NCBI RefSeq assembly: GCF_016918545.1
Contig: NZ_JAFFQC010000009.1
Coordinates: 1-64,000 of the forward strand
Direction of reading: 5' to 3'
Origin: Desulfobulbus alkaliphilus
GTDB lineage: Bacteria; Desulfobacterota; Desulfobulbia; Desulfobulbales; Desulfobulbaceae
Length of the DNA stretch: 64,000 nucleotides
The position numbers and the translations under genes were made by a program. Positions 53,466-61,571 of the stretch are shown here, piece by piece (within the stretch, counting starts at the first letter, position 1; each line of letters starts with the position of its first letter). A model generated the notes under the pieces. It was not told the DNA's origin. It saw only the letters and a program-made list of their open reading frames with translations, and searched no databases.

Positions 53466-54305
53466 ATGACCGCCTCTGTTTCCCTTATCGATGCTGTCAA
53501 CCGGGCCATAGAAGCCGACAATGTGCCCCTGCCGGTGTTCAGCGCTGCTGCCAGCCGTATCCAGCAAGAGCTGGCAAAAGAAGAACCCGATATCCGCATC
53601 ATCGAAAAGATCATCACCGCTGATCAAGCCCTCTCCACTCAGGTGCTGAAAATAGCCAATTCCTCCTTTTATCGTGGCCTTGCCGAGGTTAGTACGGTCC
53701 GGTCCGCGGTCATGCGCCTCGGAATGCCGGAGGTGGAAAAAATCGTTCTCCTTGCCAGCTCGCAGCAGCATTTCAAGAGCAAGGACAAGGTCCTCCAGCA
53801 GGTGATGAAAAAGCTCTGGCAGCACTCCGTGGGGTGTGCCTATGGATCGGTGTGGCTGAGTAAACGATATGCCTATGGGGTAGATTCGGGACAGGCCTTT
53901 TTCGCCGGACTGTTCCACGATGTCGGTAAACTGTTTATCTTGATGGTAATTGAACAGATCAAGCGGACCAACAGGGAAGTCAAGATTACCGATGCCCTGC
54001 TCCTGGAGGCCATGGCCAGGCTGCATGCCCGGGAAGGCGGAAAACTGCTCGCGCAATGGAACATGCCTGACCACTTCTGTGTTATTGCCCGGGAGCACCA
54101 TGCAGACGAAATTGACAGCAAGAATGTCCTCTTGCTGGTGGTGCGGATGGCGAATCTGGTCTGCCACAAACTCGGTATCGGCCTGGTGCACAATGCCTCC
54201 CTGCTTCTGCCCGCGACCCTTGAGGCAACCCTGCTCAATCTCAATGAAATCGATCTGGCAGAGCTGGAAATCGTCCTCGAGGATACCAAAATCCTTTCCG
54301 GTTGA
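53466..54305 (+). CDS. HDOD-domain signalling protein
   Basis: A 279-residue protein consisting of an HDOD domain: LPVFSAAASRIQQEL, IIEKIITADQALSTQVLKIANSSFYRG (partly quoted), RLGMPEVEKIVLLAS, and FFAGLFHDVGKLFIL. HDOD proteins are non-catalytic relatives of HD phosphohydrolases that act in signalling and motility. Starts directly after the secretion ATPase stop (0 bp), so the two are coupled, and a role in controlling that ATPase is a fair inference. Confidence 0.9.
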   Translation: MTASVSLIDAVNRAIEADNVPLPVFSAAASRIQQELAKEEPDIRIIEKIITADQALSTQVLKIANSSFYRGLAEVSTVRSAVMRLGMPEVEKIVLLASSQQHFKSKDKVLQQVMKKLWQHSVGCAYGSVWLSKRYAYGVDSGQAFFAGLFHDVGKLFILMVIEQIKRTNREVKITDALLLEAMARLHAREGGKLLAQWNMPDHFCVIAREHHADEIDSKNVLLLVVRMANLVCHKLGIGLVHNASLLLPATLEATLLNLNEIDLAELEIVLEDTKILSG

Positions 54306-54307
54306 TG

Positions 54308-54417
54308 GTGGCCCAAGGGGCGGCTGGTGCAGTTTCTTGTCAAGGGTTATTCCGTAATTATAATATGATTACAGTACTATGCACCCAGAACAAGAGTCCA
54401 GCCGTCACGGATTCAGG
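54308..54417 (-). repeat. MITE-like element, left end lost
   Basis: Begins in the GGGGCGGCTGGTGCAG part, then AATTATAATATGATTACAG, and ends CCAGCCGTCACGGATTCAGG. It starts 2 bp after the HDOD stop. The rest of the gap (54418-54632) shows no gene to me. Confidence 0.75.
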
Positions 54418-54644
54418 AAAGGGTCTCCTTGTCCCTGTACCGGATTCCGCTTGTTTCGAAAACCCGGATCCGTACAGAGGGGAAACAATTGTTGGTGGAC
54501 GCGAACCTGTCGACCTTGCATTGCCCCGGGGGAAAGGGTAAAGGTACACACGGTTCCCGGCGTCTGGACCGGTTTATGTCCACCTCCGTGGCAAGGCTCT
54601 ATGTGGCAGGCCTTCACCCCTGTGTTCTTCGTAAGGAGGAGATA

Positions 54645-54977
54645 ATGCAGATTGACTGGGCGTATCTGAGAAAAGGCTGAGCTTCGTGCATCAAAGCACA
54701 GGCTGTGCTCAAAGAGAAGAACCTGTCCATCGCGCAGGTCAGCGATGCGAGAAAAGAAGCGCTGGCCGGAGATGACGCCTGGATGCTGCTCGCCAAGGCA
54801 AAGGAAATCCATGTCGCCCGGGGCAAAAAACAGCGCATTTTTGATCCGCAAGCCGACGACAAAGACGAGATCCTCGCCCAGACCCTGGGCCGGTCCGGTA
54901 CTCTGCGGGCTCCGACCCTGCGGATTGGGGATCGCCTCCTGGTGGGCTTCAATGAGGCCCTGTATGCGCTCCTGTAA
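54645..54977 (+). CDS. ArsC/Spx-like selenoprotein with UGA-encoded selenocysteine
   Basis: A 110-residue thioredoxin-fold protein. From the ATG at 54645 (AGGAGG six bases upstream) it reads MQIDWAYLRKG-U-ASCIKAQ, with the in-frame TGA at codon 12 (54678-54680), and continues without a stop to 54977. Sec12 and Cys15 form a UxxC redox motif where relatives have CxxC. The rest (LSIAQVSDARKEALAG, GRSGTLRAPTLRIGDRLLVGF) is the ArsC/Spx fold with its conserved RAPTL cis-Pro loop. A SECIS-like hairpin follows the UGA. bioF starts 14 bp after the stop. From memory, NCBI has an ArsC family (seleno)protein entry of this size. Redox partner unknown. Confidence 0.88.
54678..54719 (+). promoter_or_regulatory. 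SECIS-like hairpin for UGA recoding
   Basis: After the UGA, AGCACA (54695-54700) pairs with TGTGCT (54704-54709) around loop GGC, and CTTC / GAAG (54682-54685, 54716-54719) can extend the base. The apical GG lies 20 nt after the UGA, close to the 18-nt distance in E. coli fdhF as I recall it. It lies within the coding sequence, as bacterial SECIS elements do. Confidence 0.7.
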
Positions 54978-54991
54978 GGAAGAACATATCC

Positions 54992-56176
54992 ATGTCAACT
55001 GATCTCCACCACCATCTCGCCGCCCAGCTGACGGATATAGAACAGCAAGGACAGCACCGTTCTCTGGTCCCGGTGATGCATCTGGACCTGGGTTGTATCG
55101 ATATAGACGGCCGCCCCTACCTCAATCTCGCTGGCAACGACTACCTGGGGCTGGCAACCAACCGGGAGCTGCTGCGGGAATTTTACCGGGAGCAGAACGA
55201 AGAGAATCTGCTTGAAAACTACGGCCTGGGGAGTACCGCTTCTCGCCTGATGACCGGCAACACCTTGCCGTACCGGCAACTGGAACACCAGTTGACCGCG
55301 TTGTACCAGACAGAGGCTGCCCTGGTCTTCAACTCCGGCTATCATCTCAATATCGGCATCCTCCCCGCCCTGGCCAGCAAACAGGATCTGATCCTTGCCG
55401 ACAAACTCTGCCATGCCAGCCTGATCGACGGCATGCGTCTGTCGCGGGCCAGGCTCATCCGCTATCCCCATCTGGACTACCAGGCCATCGAGGATCTGCT
55501 CGCCCGTTTGCGGGGACAATACAATCAGGTCTTCATTGTCACCGAATCGATCTTCAGCATGGATGGCGATACCGCGGACCTGCGGGAACTGGTCCGCATC
55601 AAGGATCACTGGCGGGCCGCCTTGTATGTGGACGAGGCCCACGGGGTCGGTATCAGGGGGGAGCAGGGCTGCGGTCTGGCGGAAGAGCTGGGGGTTGTCG
55701 GCGATATCGAGATTCTCACCGGGACCTTTGGCAAGGCCTTTGGCGGTCAGGGGGCCTTTGTCGTCGGTGCCCGGGTTTTGATTGATTATCTGCTCAATAC
55801 CGCCCGGTCACAGATCTTCACCACCGGGATGCCGCCGATCTCCGTGCATTGGCTCTCCTATGTGCTTCAGCGGATTCCCCACATGCAGGAGCAGCGGATC
55901 AAGGTCGACCGGATGGCGGCGCGGTTCCGCGAGGCCCTGCTGCGGGCCGGACTGCGCACCCACGGCAGCAGCAATATTGTCCCGGTCATGGTCGGCGATG
56001 CGGCCCAAGCCGTGTCCGCGGCGGAACGAATCTGCGCCCAGGGATACTGGGTGAAAGCGGTGCGGCCGCCCACGGTTCCGGCAGGGACCTCGCGGCTGCG
56101 CCTCTCCCTCAATGCCGCCATGGACTGGGAGCAGTTGGCGCCGCTGCCCGGCATCATCGCTGCCGCCCTGGACTGA
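54992..56176 (+). CDS. bioF: 8-amino-7-oxononanoate synthase (KAPA synthase)
   Basis: PLP enzyme that condenses pimeloyl-ACP with L-alanine to form KAPA. The 394-residue length is typical of the alpha-oxoamine synthases. LNLAGNDYLGLATN, YGLGSTASRLMTGN, SIFSMDGDTADL, YVDEAHGVGI and the PLP-lysine loop LTGTFGKAFGGQGAF (near residue 245) are all present. AAGGAAG lies eight bases upstream of the ATG. It follows the selenoprotein gene by 14 bp and precedes bioG by 4 bp. Confidence 0.95.
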   Translation: MSTDLHHHLAAQLTDIEQQGQHRSLVPVMHLDLGCIDIDGRPYLNLAGNDYLGLATNRELLREFYREQNEENLLENYGLGSTASRLMTGNTLPYRQLEHQLTALYQTEAALVFNSGYHLNIGILPALASKQDLILADKLCHASLIDGMRLSRARLIRYPHLDYQAIEDLLARLRGQYNQVFIVTESIFSMDGDTADLRELVRIKDHWRAALYVDEAHGVGIRGEQGCGLAEELGVVGDIEILTGTFGKAFGGQGAFVVGARVLIDYLLNTARSQIFTTGMPPISVHWLSYVLQRIPHMQEQRIKVDRMAARFREALLRAGLRTHGSSNIVPVMVGDAAQAVSAAERICAQGYWVKAVRPPTVPAGTSRLRLSLNAAMDWEQLAPLPGIIAAALD

Positions 56177-56180
56177 GCCC

Positions 56181-56831
56181 ATGCAATCGACCTGGCTGCA
56201 CCGCCACCAGCATCGGGAATGTATTGTTTTTGTCAGCGGCTGGGGTATGGATCCCACCCCGTTCCAGGACATACCCGCTGCGGACTGCGATCTGTGCATG
56301 TTCTTTGATTACCGGCAGCTGCAGCCCTTTGCCCTGCAGCCCTTTGCCGACTATGAACGACTGCATCTGCTGACCTGGTCCCTGGGGGTATGGGTGGCGG
56401 CCCATTTCCTCGCCGATCACGCCGAGATGTTCGCTTCCCGCACCGCCATCGGCGGCACCCTTTTTCCCGTCGATACCAAGCGGGGCATTCCGCCGGAAAG
56501 ATATGACGAACTGGTCCATGGCTTTGACGCCGAGGCCCAGGAGACCTTTTTCCGCAACATGTTTGACGACCCGGACCAGTGCCGTCGTTTCCTCGACCAT
56601 CCTCCCCAACGGCAGGCGCAGGATTTGCTAGATGAACTCACCGCCATTCGCGGCCTGTACAGCCAACAGGGACCGGCCCAGAATATCTACACCCAGGCAA
56701 TCGTCACCAGCCGCGATCGTATTTTCTCCGCACGAAACCAGATGCGCGCCTGGGGCAGAAGCGCGATGGTCCACAACTGGCCCCACTTTCCCTTCTACCA
56801 CCTCTCCGACTGGCGCCAGCTGATTGGGTAG
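56181..56831 (+). CDS. bioG: Pimeloyl-ACP methyl ester carboxylesterase BioG
   Basis: A 216-residue alpha/beta hydrolase of the DUF452/BioG type that demethylates pimeloyl-ACP methyl ester, ending the BioC-primed cycle. CIVFVSGWGMDPTPF and the nucleophile elbow TWSLGVWVA (Ser in WSLGVW) are family signatures; HNWPHFPFYH near the end supplies the catalytic His. The start at 56181 is 4 bp after the bioF stop. The frame is open further 5' within bioF, which is not used. Confidence 0.9.
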   Translation: MQSTWLHRHQHRECIVFVSGWGMDPTPFQDIPAADCDLCMFFDYRQLQPFALQPFADYERLHLLTWSLGVWVAAHFLADHAEMFASRTAIGGTLFPVDTKRGIPPERYDELVHGFDAEAQETFFRNMFDDPDQCRRFLDHPPQRQAQDLLDELTAIRGLYSQQGPAQNIYTQAIVTSRDRIFSARNQMRAWGRSAMVHNWPHFPFYHLSDWRQLIG

Positions 56832-56989
56832 TCCTTGCGGATTGTCGATGACCCGCTGAGGTTGCTTAAGGGTGCCGGGTCGACAAAACGCTCATCCCCT
56901 GCGGCTCGATGAGAAACTATTCTTGCCTCAAATGCGGCACAAGTTTCGAGGTTGCTGTTTTCTGGCCATCAGCTTCCGCCGGGTTGTCC

Positions 56990-57094
56990 CGAAGGGCGGC
57001 TGGGGAAGGTGAATTGTTCAAAATGTCGCCGCTCTTATAACCTGATGACAATACAATAGAGCCAAAATAAGCGTCCAGTCGTCACGAATTCAGG
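56990..57094 (-). repeat. MITE-like element, left end worn
   Basis: CCCGAAGGGCGGCTGGGGA, then CTCTTATAACCTGATGACA, and CAGTCGTCACGAATTCAGG at the right. It lies between bioG and the toxin-antitoxin pair; the rest of 56832-57145 shows no gene. Confidence 0.72.
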
Positions 57095-57145
57095 TGCTTG
57101 ACAAGTCGTTCGTTAAAGCGTACGCTTTTGTATAGAGGTACTATT

Positions 57146-57388
57146 ATGAATATACTTAATGTGACAGAAGCCAGAGCAAAACTCTATACTCTCATAGATG
57201 AAACGGCAGCTTCTCATCAGCCCGTCATGATCACCGGTAAAAGAGGAAATGCTGTCCTTGTGTCTGAAGAAGACTGGAATGCGATATCCGAAACACTCTA
57301 CCTGCTTTCAGTACCAGGAATGCGGGAATCCATCAAAGAGGGAATGAAACAGGATGTATCGGAATGCTCTCAGGAGCTTGATTGGTGA
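57146..57388 (+). CDS. Phd/YefM-family antitoxin
   Basis: An 80-residue antitoxin. MNILNVTEARAKLYTLIDE is the DNA-binding start that matches Phd/YefM, followed by PVMITGKRGNAVLVSEEDW, and a flexible acidic tail (GMKQDVSECSQELDW) that would wrap the toxin. AGAGGTAC precedes the ATG. The stop overlaps the toxin start (GTGA), so translation is coupled. It would repress its own promoter. Confidence 0.93.
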   Translation: MNILNVTEARAKLYTLIDETAASHQPVMITGKRGNAVLVSEEDWNAISETLYLLSVPGMRESIKEGMKQDVSECSQELDW

Positions 57389-57648
57389 CTTGGGACATCG
57401 TTTTCACAAAACAAGCTCAGAAAGATGCAAACAAGCTGGCAGGTGCCGGATTAAAACCCAAAGCACAAAAGCTTTTTGAAATAATCCGAGAAAACCCTTT
57501 CCAAAAGCCACCACCTTACGAAAAGCTGATTGGTGATCTTGTCGGGGCTTATTCCCGCAGAATAAATTTCCAACACCGGCTCGTTTACCAAGTGTATCAA
57601 CAAGAACGTATTATTAAAGTACTTCGATTATGGACACACTACGAATAA
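57385..57648 (+). CDS. Txe/YoeB-family toxin (ribosome-dependent mRNA interferase)
   Basis: An 87-residue toxin of the RelE/YoeB fold that cuts mRNA in the ribosome. WDIVFTKQAQKDANKL, GAYSRRINFQHRLVYQVY and the C-terminal VLRLWTHYE carry the catalytic Arg, His and Tyr of YoeB. GTG at 57385 (overlapping the antitoxin stop) has AGGAG eight bases upstream; a TTG three bases earlier is an alternative. Its 3' end overlaps the RhuM fragment by 21 bp on the other strand. Confidence 0.93.
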   Translation: MTWDIVFTKQAQKDANKLAGAGLKPKAQKLFEIIRENPFQKPPPYEKLIGDLVGAYSRRINFQHRLVYQVYQQERIIKVLRLWTHYE

Positions 57649-58389
57649 CCGATATTGCGCCTGTTTTTGGATATTGCGGGGGACAGTATAGGACTTCAGT
57701 ACCCGTCCACCCGGTGCGTTCTTGTAGGTCATCATGCCCATCAGCGGTTTCTCGGCATTGGCATGCAGGTAGATGATTTCCGCAGCGGTGTGACCGGTGA
57801 TGGCGAAGTGGAACTTATCCTGCACATGGGCGTAGAAATTTCGGGTGGTCTCCGATTTCGGATCATAATCGATACTGCATTCGGCAAAAATGTCGGTGAT
57901 CTGTTGGTAAATCCGACGTTCGGAGGCGCGGATTGAGCGGACACGCTCCAGCAGCTCGCGGAAATAGTCTTTGCCGAAATATCGCCCGTTCTTCAGCCGC
58001 TCATCATCCATGGCAAAACCCTTGGTGATGTATTCTTTCAGCAATTGTGTGGCCCAGATACGGAACTGGGTGGCTTTGGAGGAGTTTACCCGATAGCCCA
58101 CTGAAATGATGGCGTCCAGGTTGTAAAATTCCAGCTTTCGTTTGACTTGCCGGGAGCCTTCCTGCTGAACTGTTTCCAAAATGGAAACAGTTGCTTCCCT
58201 CGTCAATTCACCTTCTTGATAAATATTGTCTAAATGCTTCGAAATAGCCGGAACACCCACCCCAAACAGCTCCGAAATACGCTTTTGTGTCAGCCAGATC
58301 GTCTCGTCGTGCAGAATGCACTCCACCTTCACCTGTCCATCTGGAGCTGTGTAAAGCAGAAAATCCGTCAGCCCATCCTTCGTGGTCAA
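57628..58389 (-). pseudogene. RhuM-family protein, C-terminally truncated
   Basis: 253 residues. FLLYTAPDGQVKVECILHDETIWLTQKRISELFGV, then HLDNIYQEGEL, YNLDAIISVGYRVNSSKATQFRIWAT and MMTYKNAPGGRVLKS are RhuM signatures (quoted in part: YRVNSSKATQFRIWAT). Full RhuM proteins run to about 330 residues with a conserved helical end after GRVLKS; here it is replaced by about 20 unrelated residues that overlap the toxin gene. Truncation probably came with arrival of the toxin-antitoxin pair. Function of RhuM is not established. Confidence 0.82.
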
Positions 58390-58625
58390 GCGGCGTTCTT
58401 CTGTGTTTTCCGCATGTTCCGTGGTTGCTTTTTTTTCGTGTCTTTTCTTGTTTTTCGTGGTTCATCTTACAAGCTCCTGCATCGATAATGCCAGCCTGTT
58501 TGAGAATCTTCCAGGTGATTGGAATGTATAATGGAAAGACCTGGGTAAAGGTGCTGTCCGGTGGTTTTGTTCTGGGTACCAATTGATGTTTCCAAGAGTA
58601 GATAGCCCTCCAAAATATTTCAGTA

Positions 58626-59210
58626 ATGAATAATTTCTACGAAGAAAATCATCAATCCTACTTTGCTTCAACAGTAGATATTGACCCTTCTGCTTTTCTG
58701 GAGCCTCTTGCCAGACAGCTAAAACCAAAGGCGACCGTCCTCGATATCGGCTGCGGGTCCGGCAGAGACCTACTTTGGTTGGCAAAGCGTGGTTTTCGGC
58801 CAACCGGTTTCGAGCAATCTCCGGGCCTTGCTAGCATGGCGAGAAAACATGCCGGTTGTCCAGTCATAGAAGGCGACTTTACCTTGTACGATTTTTCCGG
58901 GTTACAATTTTCCGCTCTGGTTTTTGTTGGTTCATTGGTGCATCTTTCGCATGAAGCATACCCCGCAGTTCTCAAGTCAACCTTCCGTGCTCTTGTCCCT
59001 GGGGGTATAGTCCTTATCACCATGAAAGAAGGAGATGGTACCACTCTGGCTGCTGATGGCCGAGTCTTTACCTTATGGGCAAGGCAGGATATTGAGCAAA
59101 TTTTTGCAATGAACCAACTCCATACTTTAGACTTTTCCAGACAAACGTCGAAAATACGTCCAAGCGATATCTGGCTTGGGTATGTGTTGAGATACGGAAA
59201 TGATAGGTGA
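58626..59210 (+). CDS. Class I SAM-dependent methyltransferase
   Basis: A 194-residue protein of the tellurite-resistance/small-molecule methyltransferase type: VLDIGCGSGRDLLWLAKRGF (SAM motif I, about 37-56), then PTGFEQSPGLASMARKH, and ALVPGGIVLITMKEGDG. The acceptor is not predictable. Ribosome site is weak. It may be accessory cargo in this zone rather than core metabolism. Confidence 0.83.
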   Translation: MNNFYEENHQSYFASTVDIDPSAFLEPLARQLKPKATVLDIGCGSGRDLLWLAKRGFRPTGFEQSPGLASMARKHAGCPVIEGDFTLYDFSGLQFSALVFVGSLVHLSHEAYPAVLKSTFRALVPGGIVLITMKEGDGTTLAADGRVFTLWARQDIEQIFAMNQLHTLDFSRQTSKIRPSDIWLGYVLRYGNDR

Positions 59211-59576
59211 GCCTTCTTCGCCTCAGGGTAGTCTGGACGATAGGCTCCATGAGCGTGGATTTAAGACAGGACGATGTCCTTGATCTCCTTGAACTGGCCA
59301 TCCGAGTTGCCAACAAGCAGGTGGCGCAGACCACGAGATCTGGTTTTTATTGGCTGCCCGGAGCACCTTGCCCAAACCGTACCGCTACCACAACTCGGCC
59401 ACAACCCGGAACTTGTTCTATGGGCTATACTATTGCAATGCGTGTTCTCGCATTTTTCGAACCAAAAACCGTGGGAAAATTAACGACCTAGATTTTCGGG
59501 AAATTTTTCCGGCATTGATCAAAAATCGACCTACAGGACGGAAACCCGAGCTAAATGTTATTCCAATTTTTCATAG
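59211..59576. other. Probable gene remnants, unrecognised
   Basis: Open frames in two registers (59249-59491 and 59350-59580) give pieces such as DDVLDLLELAIRVANKQVAQ and LFYGLYYCNACSRIFRTKN. Neither matches a family I know. Coding-like composition with broken frames suggests a decayed gene. Confidence 0.35.
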
Positions 59577-60611
59577 CTAGAATGTTGGCGAACCGCTGGA
59601 TTTTGGTTGCCATTTCGATGTGACAGTCACAGAAGCGCAATTATATGCATCTTGAAGAAAGGCAACTCTGTTCTTTTCGGTAAAACCAGTTTGCACCATA
59701 AGTGTTTCTCTTAACGGGTGGTGACTTTGAATCAAATATTCATTTCTTTTATGCAATCGTTCTAAAAAATTCAAAGTGGGAATCCTGTCAAATTTTCCTG
59801 ATTCACCCCTATTGCATTCTTTGCAAGATAAAACAAGGTTTGCAACACCGTCAATTGGCTTGTATTCAGTGCATAGCTTCAATTTATGAGGGAAAAAGTG
59901 ATCAACATCAACAGAGTCAAAGCCGAAGTTATTAATCATTATTTCTTTAAAACAGTAAAAACATTTTCCTTTTTGATATCCATTTAAAGCATCACGAGCT
60001 GAAGTGACAGTTATTCTTCTCGATGAGGAATGATTAACTTCAAATATCTTATTTTTTTTATTATAATCAATGCTTAAAACTTTAGTCGGTATTTTTAAAT
60101 TCCATGCAGTTTCAACAAGACGCCAACGGGCTTCGGTTTCACTGATTAAATCTTTAAAAATTCCTGATTCTTTGAGTTTAAAAAAATTATCAGTGAGTCT
60201 AATCCCACCATTTGGTTTTCTTTCATCTAAAAAAAATCTATGAGGGATCTCGTTTCCGTGTACATTATGAAATGCGTCAATAACATTTTGAAACCCAAGT
60301 TTAACTGTTTGTTCTATAAGCTCATTTTTTGAAATTTCGTTCTTGTTAAATGCCAAGCAAGAATTGAGAAATCGACTATTGCCAAAGGTTCCTTGTTTCT
60401 CGCTGTGTGACAGGTGCTCTGTAAGATGTTTTGAAAAATGGATTGCCAGATCATCTAGTTTTATCAACTCTTGAGATGAATTGAGATCATAAAGGCTTTT
60501 GGCGAGAGCGAATTTATATGAAGCTGAATTTTTTCCAAACAATATAATGGCACGCCAATAGTTATCAAGGGTAGGTGTTATTTCATAAAAATTTTGAGTT
60601 CTTTTAGTCAT
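59577..60611 (-). CDS. HNH endonuclease-domain protein
   Basis: 344 residues. The C-terminal half holds an HNH nuclease: GKCFYCFKEI, VDVDHFFPHKLK, NLVLSCKECNRGESGKFDRIP. The N-terminal half is helical and unrecognised. The gene is clearly richer in A and T than its neighbours, a sign of recent transfer. Stand-alone HNH proteins of this kind occur in restriction or phage-defence loci and in mobile elements. Confidence 0.83.
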   Translation of the reverse strand: MTKRTQNFYEITPTLDNYWRAIILFGKNSASYKFALAKSLYDLNSSQELIKLDDLAIHFSKHLTEHLSHSEKQGTFGNSRFLNSCLAFNKNEISKNELIEQTVKLGFQNVIDAFHNVHGNEIPHRFFLDERKPNGGIRLTDNFFKLKESGIFKDLISETEARWRLVETAWNLKIPTKVLSIDYNKKNKIFEVNHSSSRRITVTSARDALNGYQKGKCFYCFKEIMINNFGFDSVDVDHFFPHKLKLCTEYKPIDGVANLVLSCKECNRGESGKFDRIPTLNFLERLHKRNEYLIQSHHPLRETLMVQTGFTEKNRVAFLQDAYNCASVTVTSKWQPKSSGSPTF

Positions 60612-60627
60612 TTAATTGAATAATGCT

Positions 60628-60936
60628 TTAGTTACACTCGGGGTGATACTTGGAATCGGCATACCCTTTGAGGTGGGCGATTTTAGGAAGGTCAAGGAAC
60701 TCGAGTCGAAAAACTTTTCCGTTTTTGGGTCCGGATTGCAATGCCAACTCCGGTGTGGGGCTGGCATAGGCGGAAAACCTTCGGCAGGGAAACGTGAGCG
60801 GTCTTTGCCACTCCCATAAATTATCAACGATGTACGGTACGTTACCAGGCGGGCGCATCGTTTCTTTCGAGGAGAACAACAAGTCTTTTTGCTCGTCTCG
60901 CAATACTACCGATCGATATAATTGCAGTTTTTTCAT
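60628..60936 (-). CDS. Orphan protein A, probable C-terminal truncation
   Basis: 102 residues, not recognised. MKKLQLYRSVVLRDEQKDLL, FPCRRFSAYASPTPELALQSG and VFRLEFLDLPKIAHLKGYAD. The last 30 residues align with the start of the protein encoded at 61188-61571 (LEFL..PKIA.LKGYA.S..HPEC), after which this one stops. The RRFSAYASPTPELAL piece resembles ADP-ribosyltransferase-like RES/ART folds in style only. It is likely a truncated copy whose C-terminal half survives in its neighbour. Confidence 0.45.
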   Translation of the reverse strand: MKKLQLYRSVVLRDEQKDLLFSSKETMRPPGNVPYIVDNLWEWQRPLTFPCRRFSAYASPTPELALQSGPKNGKVFRLEFLDLPKIAHLKGYADSKYHPECN

Positions 60937-61187
60937 GCTGTCCTTACGGGTTAAGTGGGATTTGCTTGAACGGTTCCATGGCCAGGGGCATCATTGCAAC
61001 AGGCTCCTTGAGCATCCATCTCGATGAGAGGTGAGATTGGTCAGGAGCAGCTGAAGGGCGCGTGACGGCGACAAGCGAAGCTGAGCTACGCTTTCGCGTT
61101 ATGTGTTTCTGCATGCATTGTACGTTTCCGATCGAGCGAATGCAAGTGATGCCGGCGGCTGCTGGAACTTGACTGGATGCCAAAGGC
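60937..61187. other. Spacer between the two related orphan genes
   Basis: No gene recognised. Contains AAGCGAAGCTGAGCTACGC; I considered and rejected an integron attC site here. Confidence 0.3.
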
Positions 61188-61571
61188 TTACAAGGGTATC
61201 AGCCGATACCCTTCCTCTGCCTCGAAAAATATTTCCGCGGTGGCATCGGGGAGCAAATCGTCGTGCAGGTCGATCAGTTCGACATCCTGCCAATAGGACA
61301 CCATGGATGCCAGTTGCTCCTCGATTGTCTGCAAGAGAAGGTTATCCGCAAACAAAGAATCGATTTCTTGTTTCCTGAGACACGGCAGCCACAGTTGGCC
61401 CATCTGTCCTTTTGTTTGCGGGTCAAGTTCCAGCCAGTTCGCCCCGGTGGCTTCATTGAACATGGTGAAGAGCGCTGTACGTAAACCGGCACATTCAGGG
61501 TGCTGCGCGGAATGCGCGTACCCTTTGAGCTGGGCAATTTTCGGGTGCACCAGAAATTCGAGTTGATACAC
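61188..61571 (-). CDS. Orphan protein B, related to orphan A
   Basis: 127 residues beginning GTG with GGAGG upstream: YQLEFLVHPKIAQLKGYAH..., then GLRTALFTMFNEATGANW, LWLPCLRKQEIDSLFADNLL and an acidic end (LIDLHDDLLPDATAEIFFEAE). Its first 25 residues align with the end of orphan A. It may be the C-terminal part of a longer protein whose N-terminus has been lost, or a real short gene. No family recognised. Confidence 0.5.
   Translation of the reverse strand: MYQLEFLVHPKIAQLKGYAHSAQHPECAGLRTALFTMFNEATGANWLELDPQTKGQMGQLWLPCLRKQEIDSLFADNLLLQTIEEQLASMVSYWQDVELIDLHDDLLPDATAEIFFEAEEGYRLIPL

Noticed and set aside
54705-54977. A gene starting at GTG 54705 as an ordinary 90-residue protein
   Set aside because: It lacks a ribosome site and the N-terminal redox motif; the ATG at 54645 with read-through of UGA gives a complete fold and a proper ribosome site.
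61040-61140. Integron attC-like site
   Set aside because: GTTATGT does not fit the GTTRRRY core and there is no paired inverse core.
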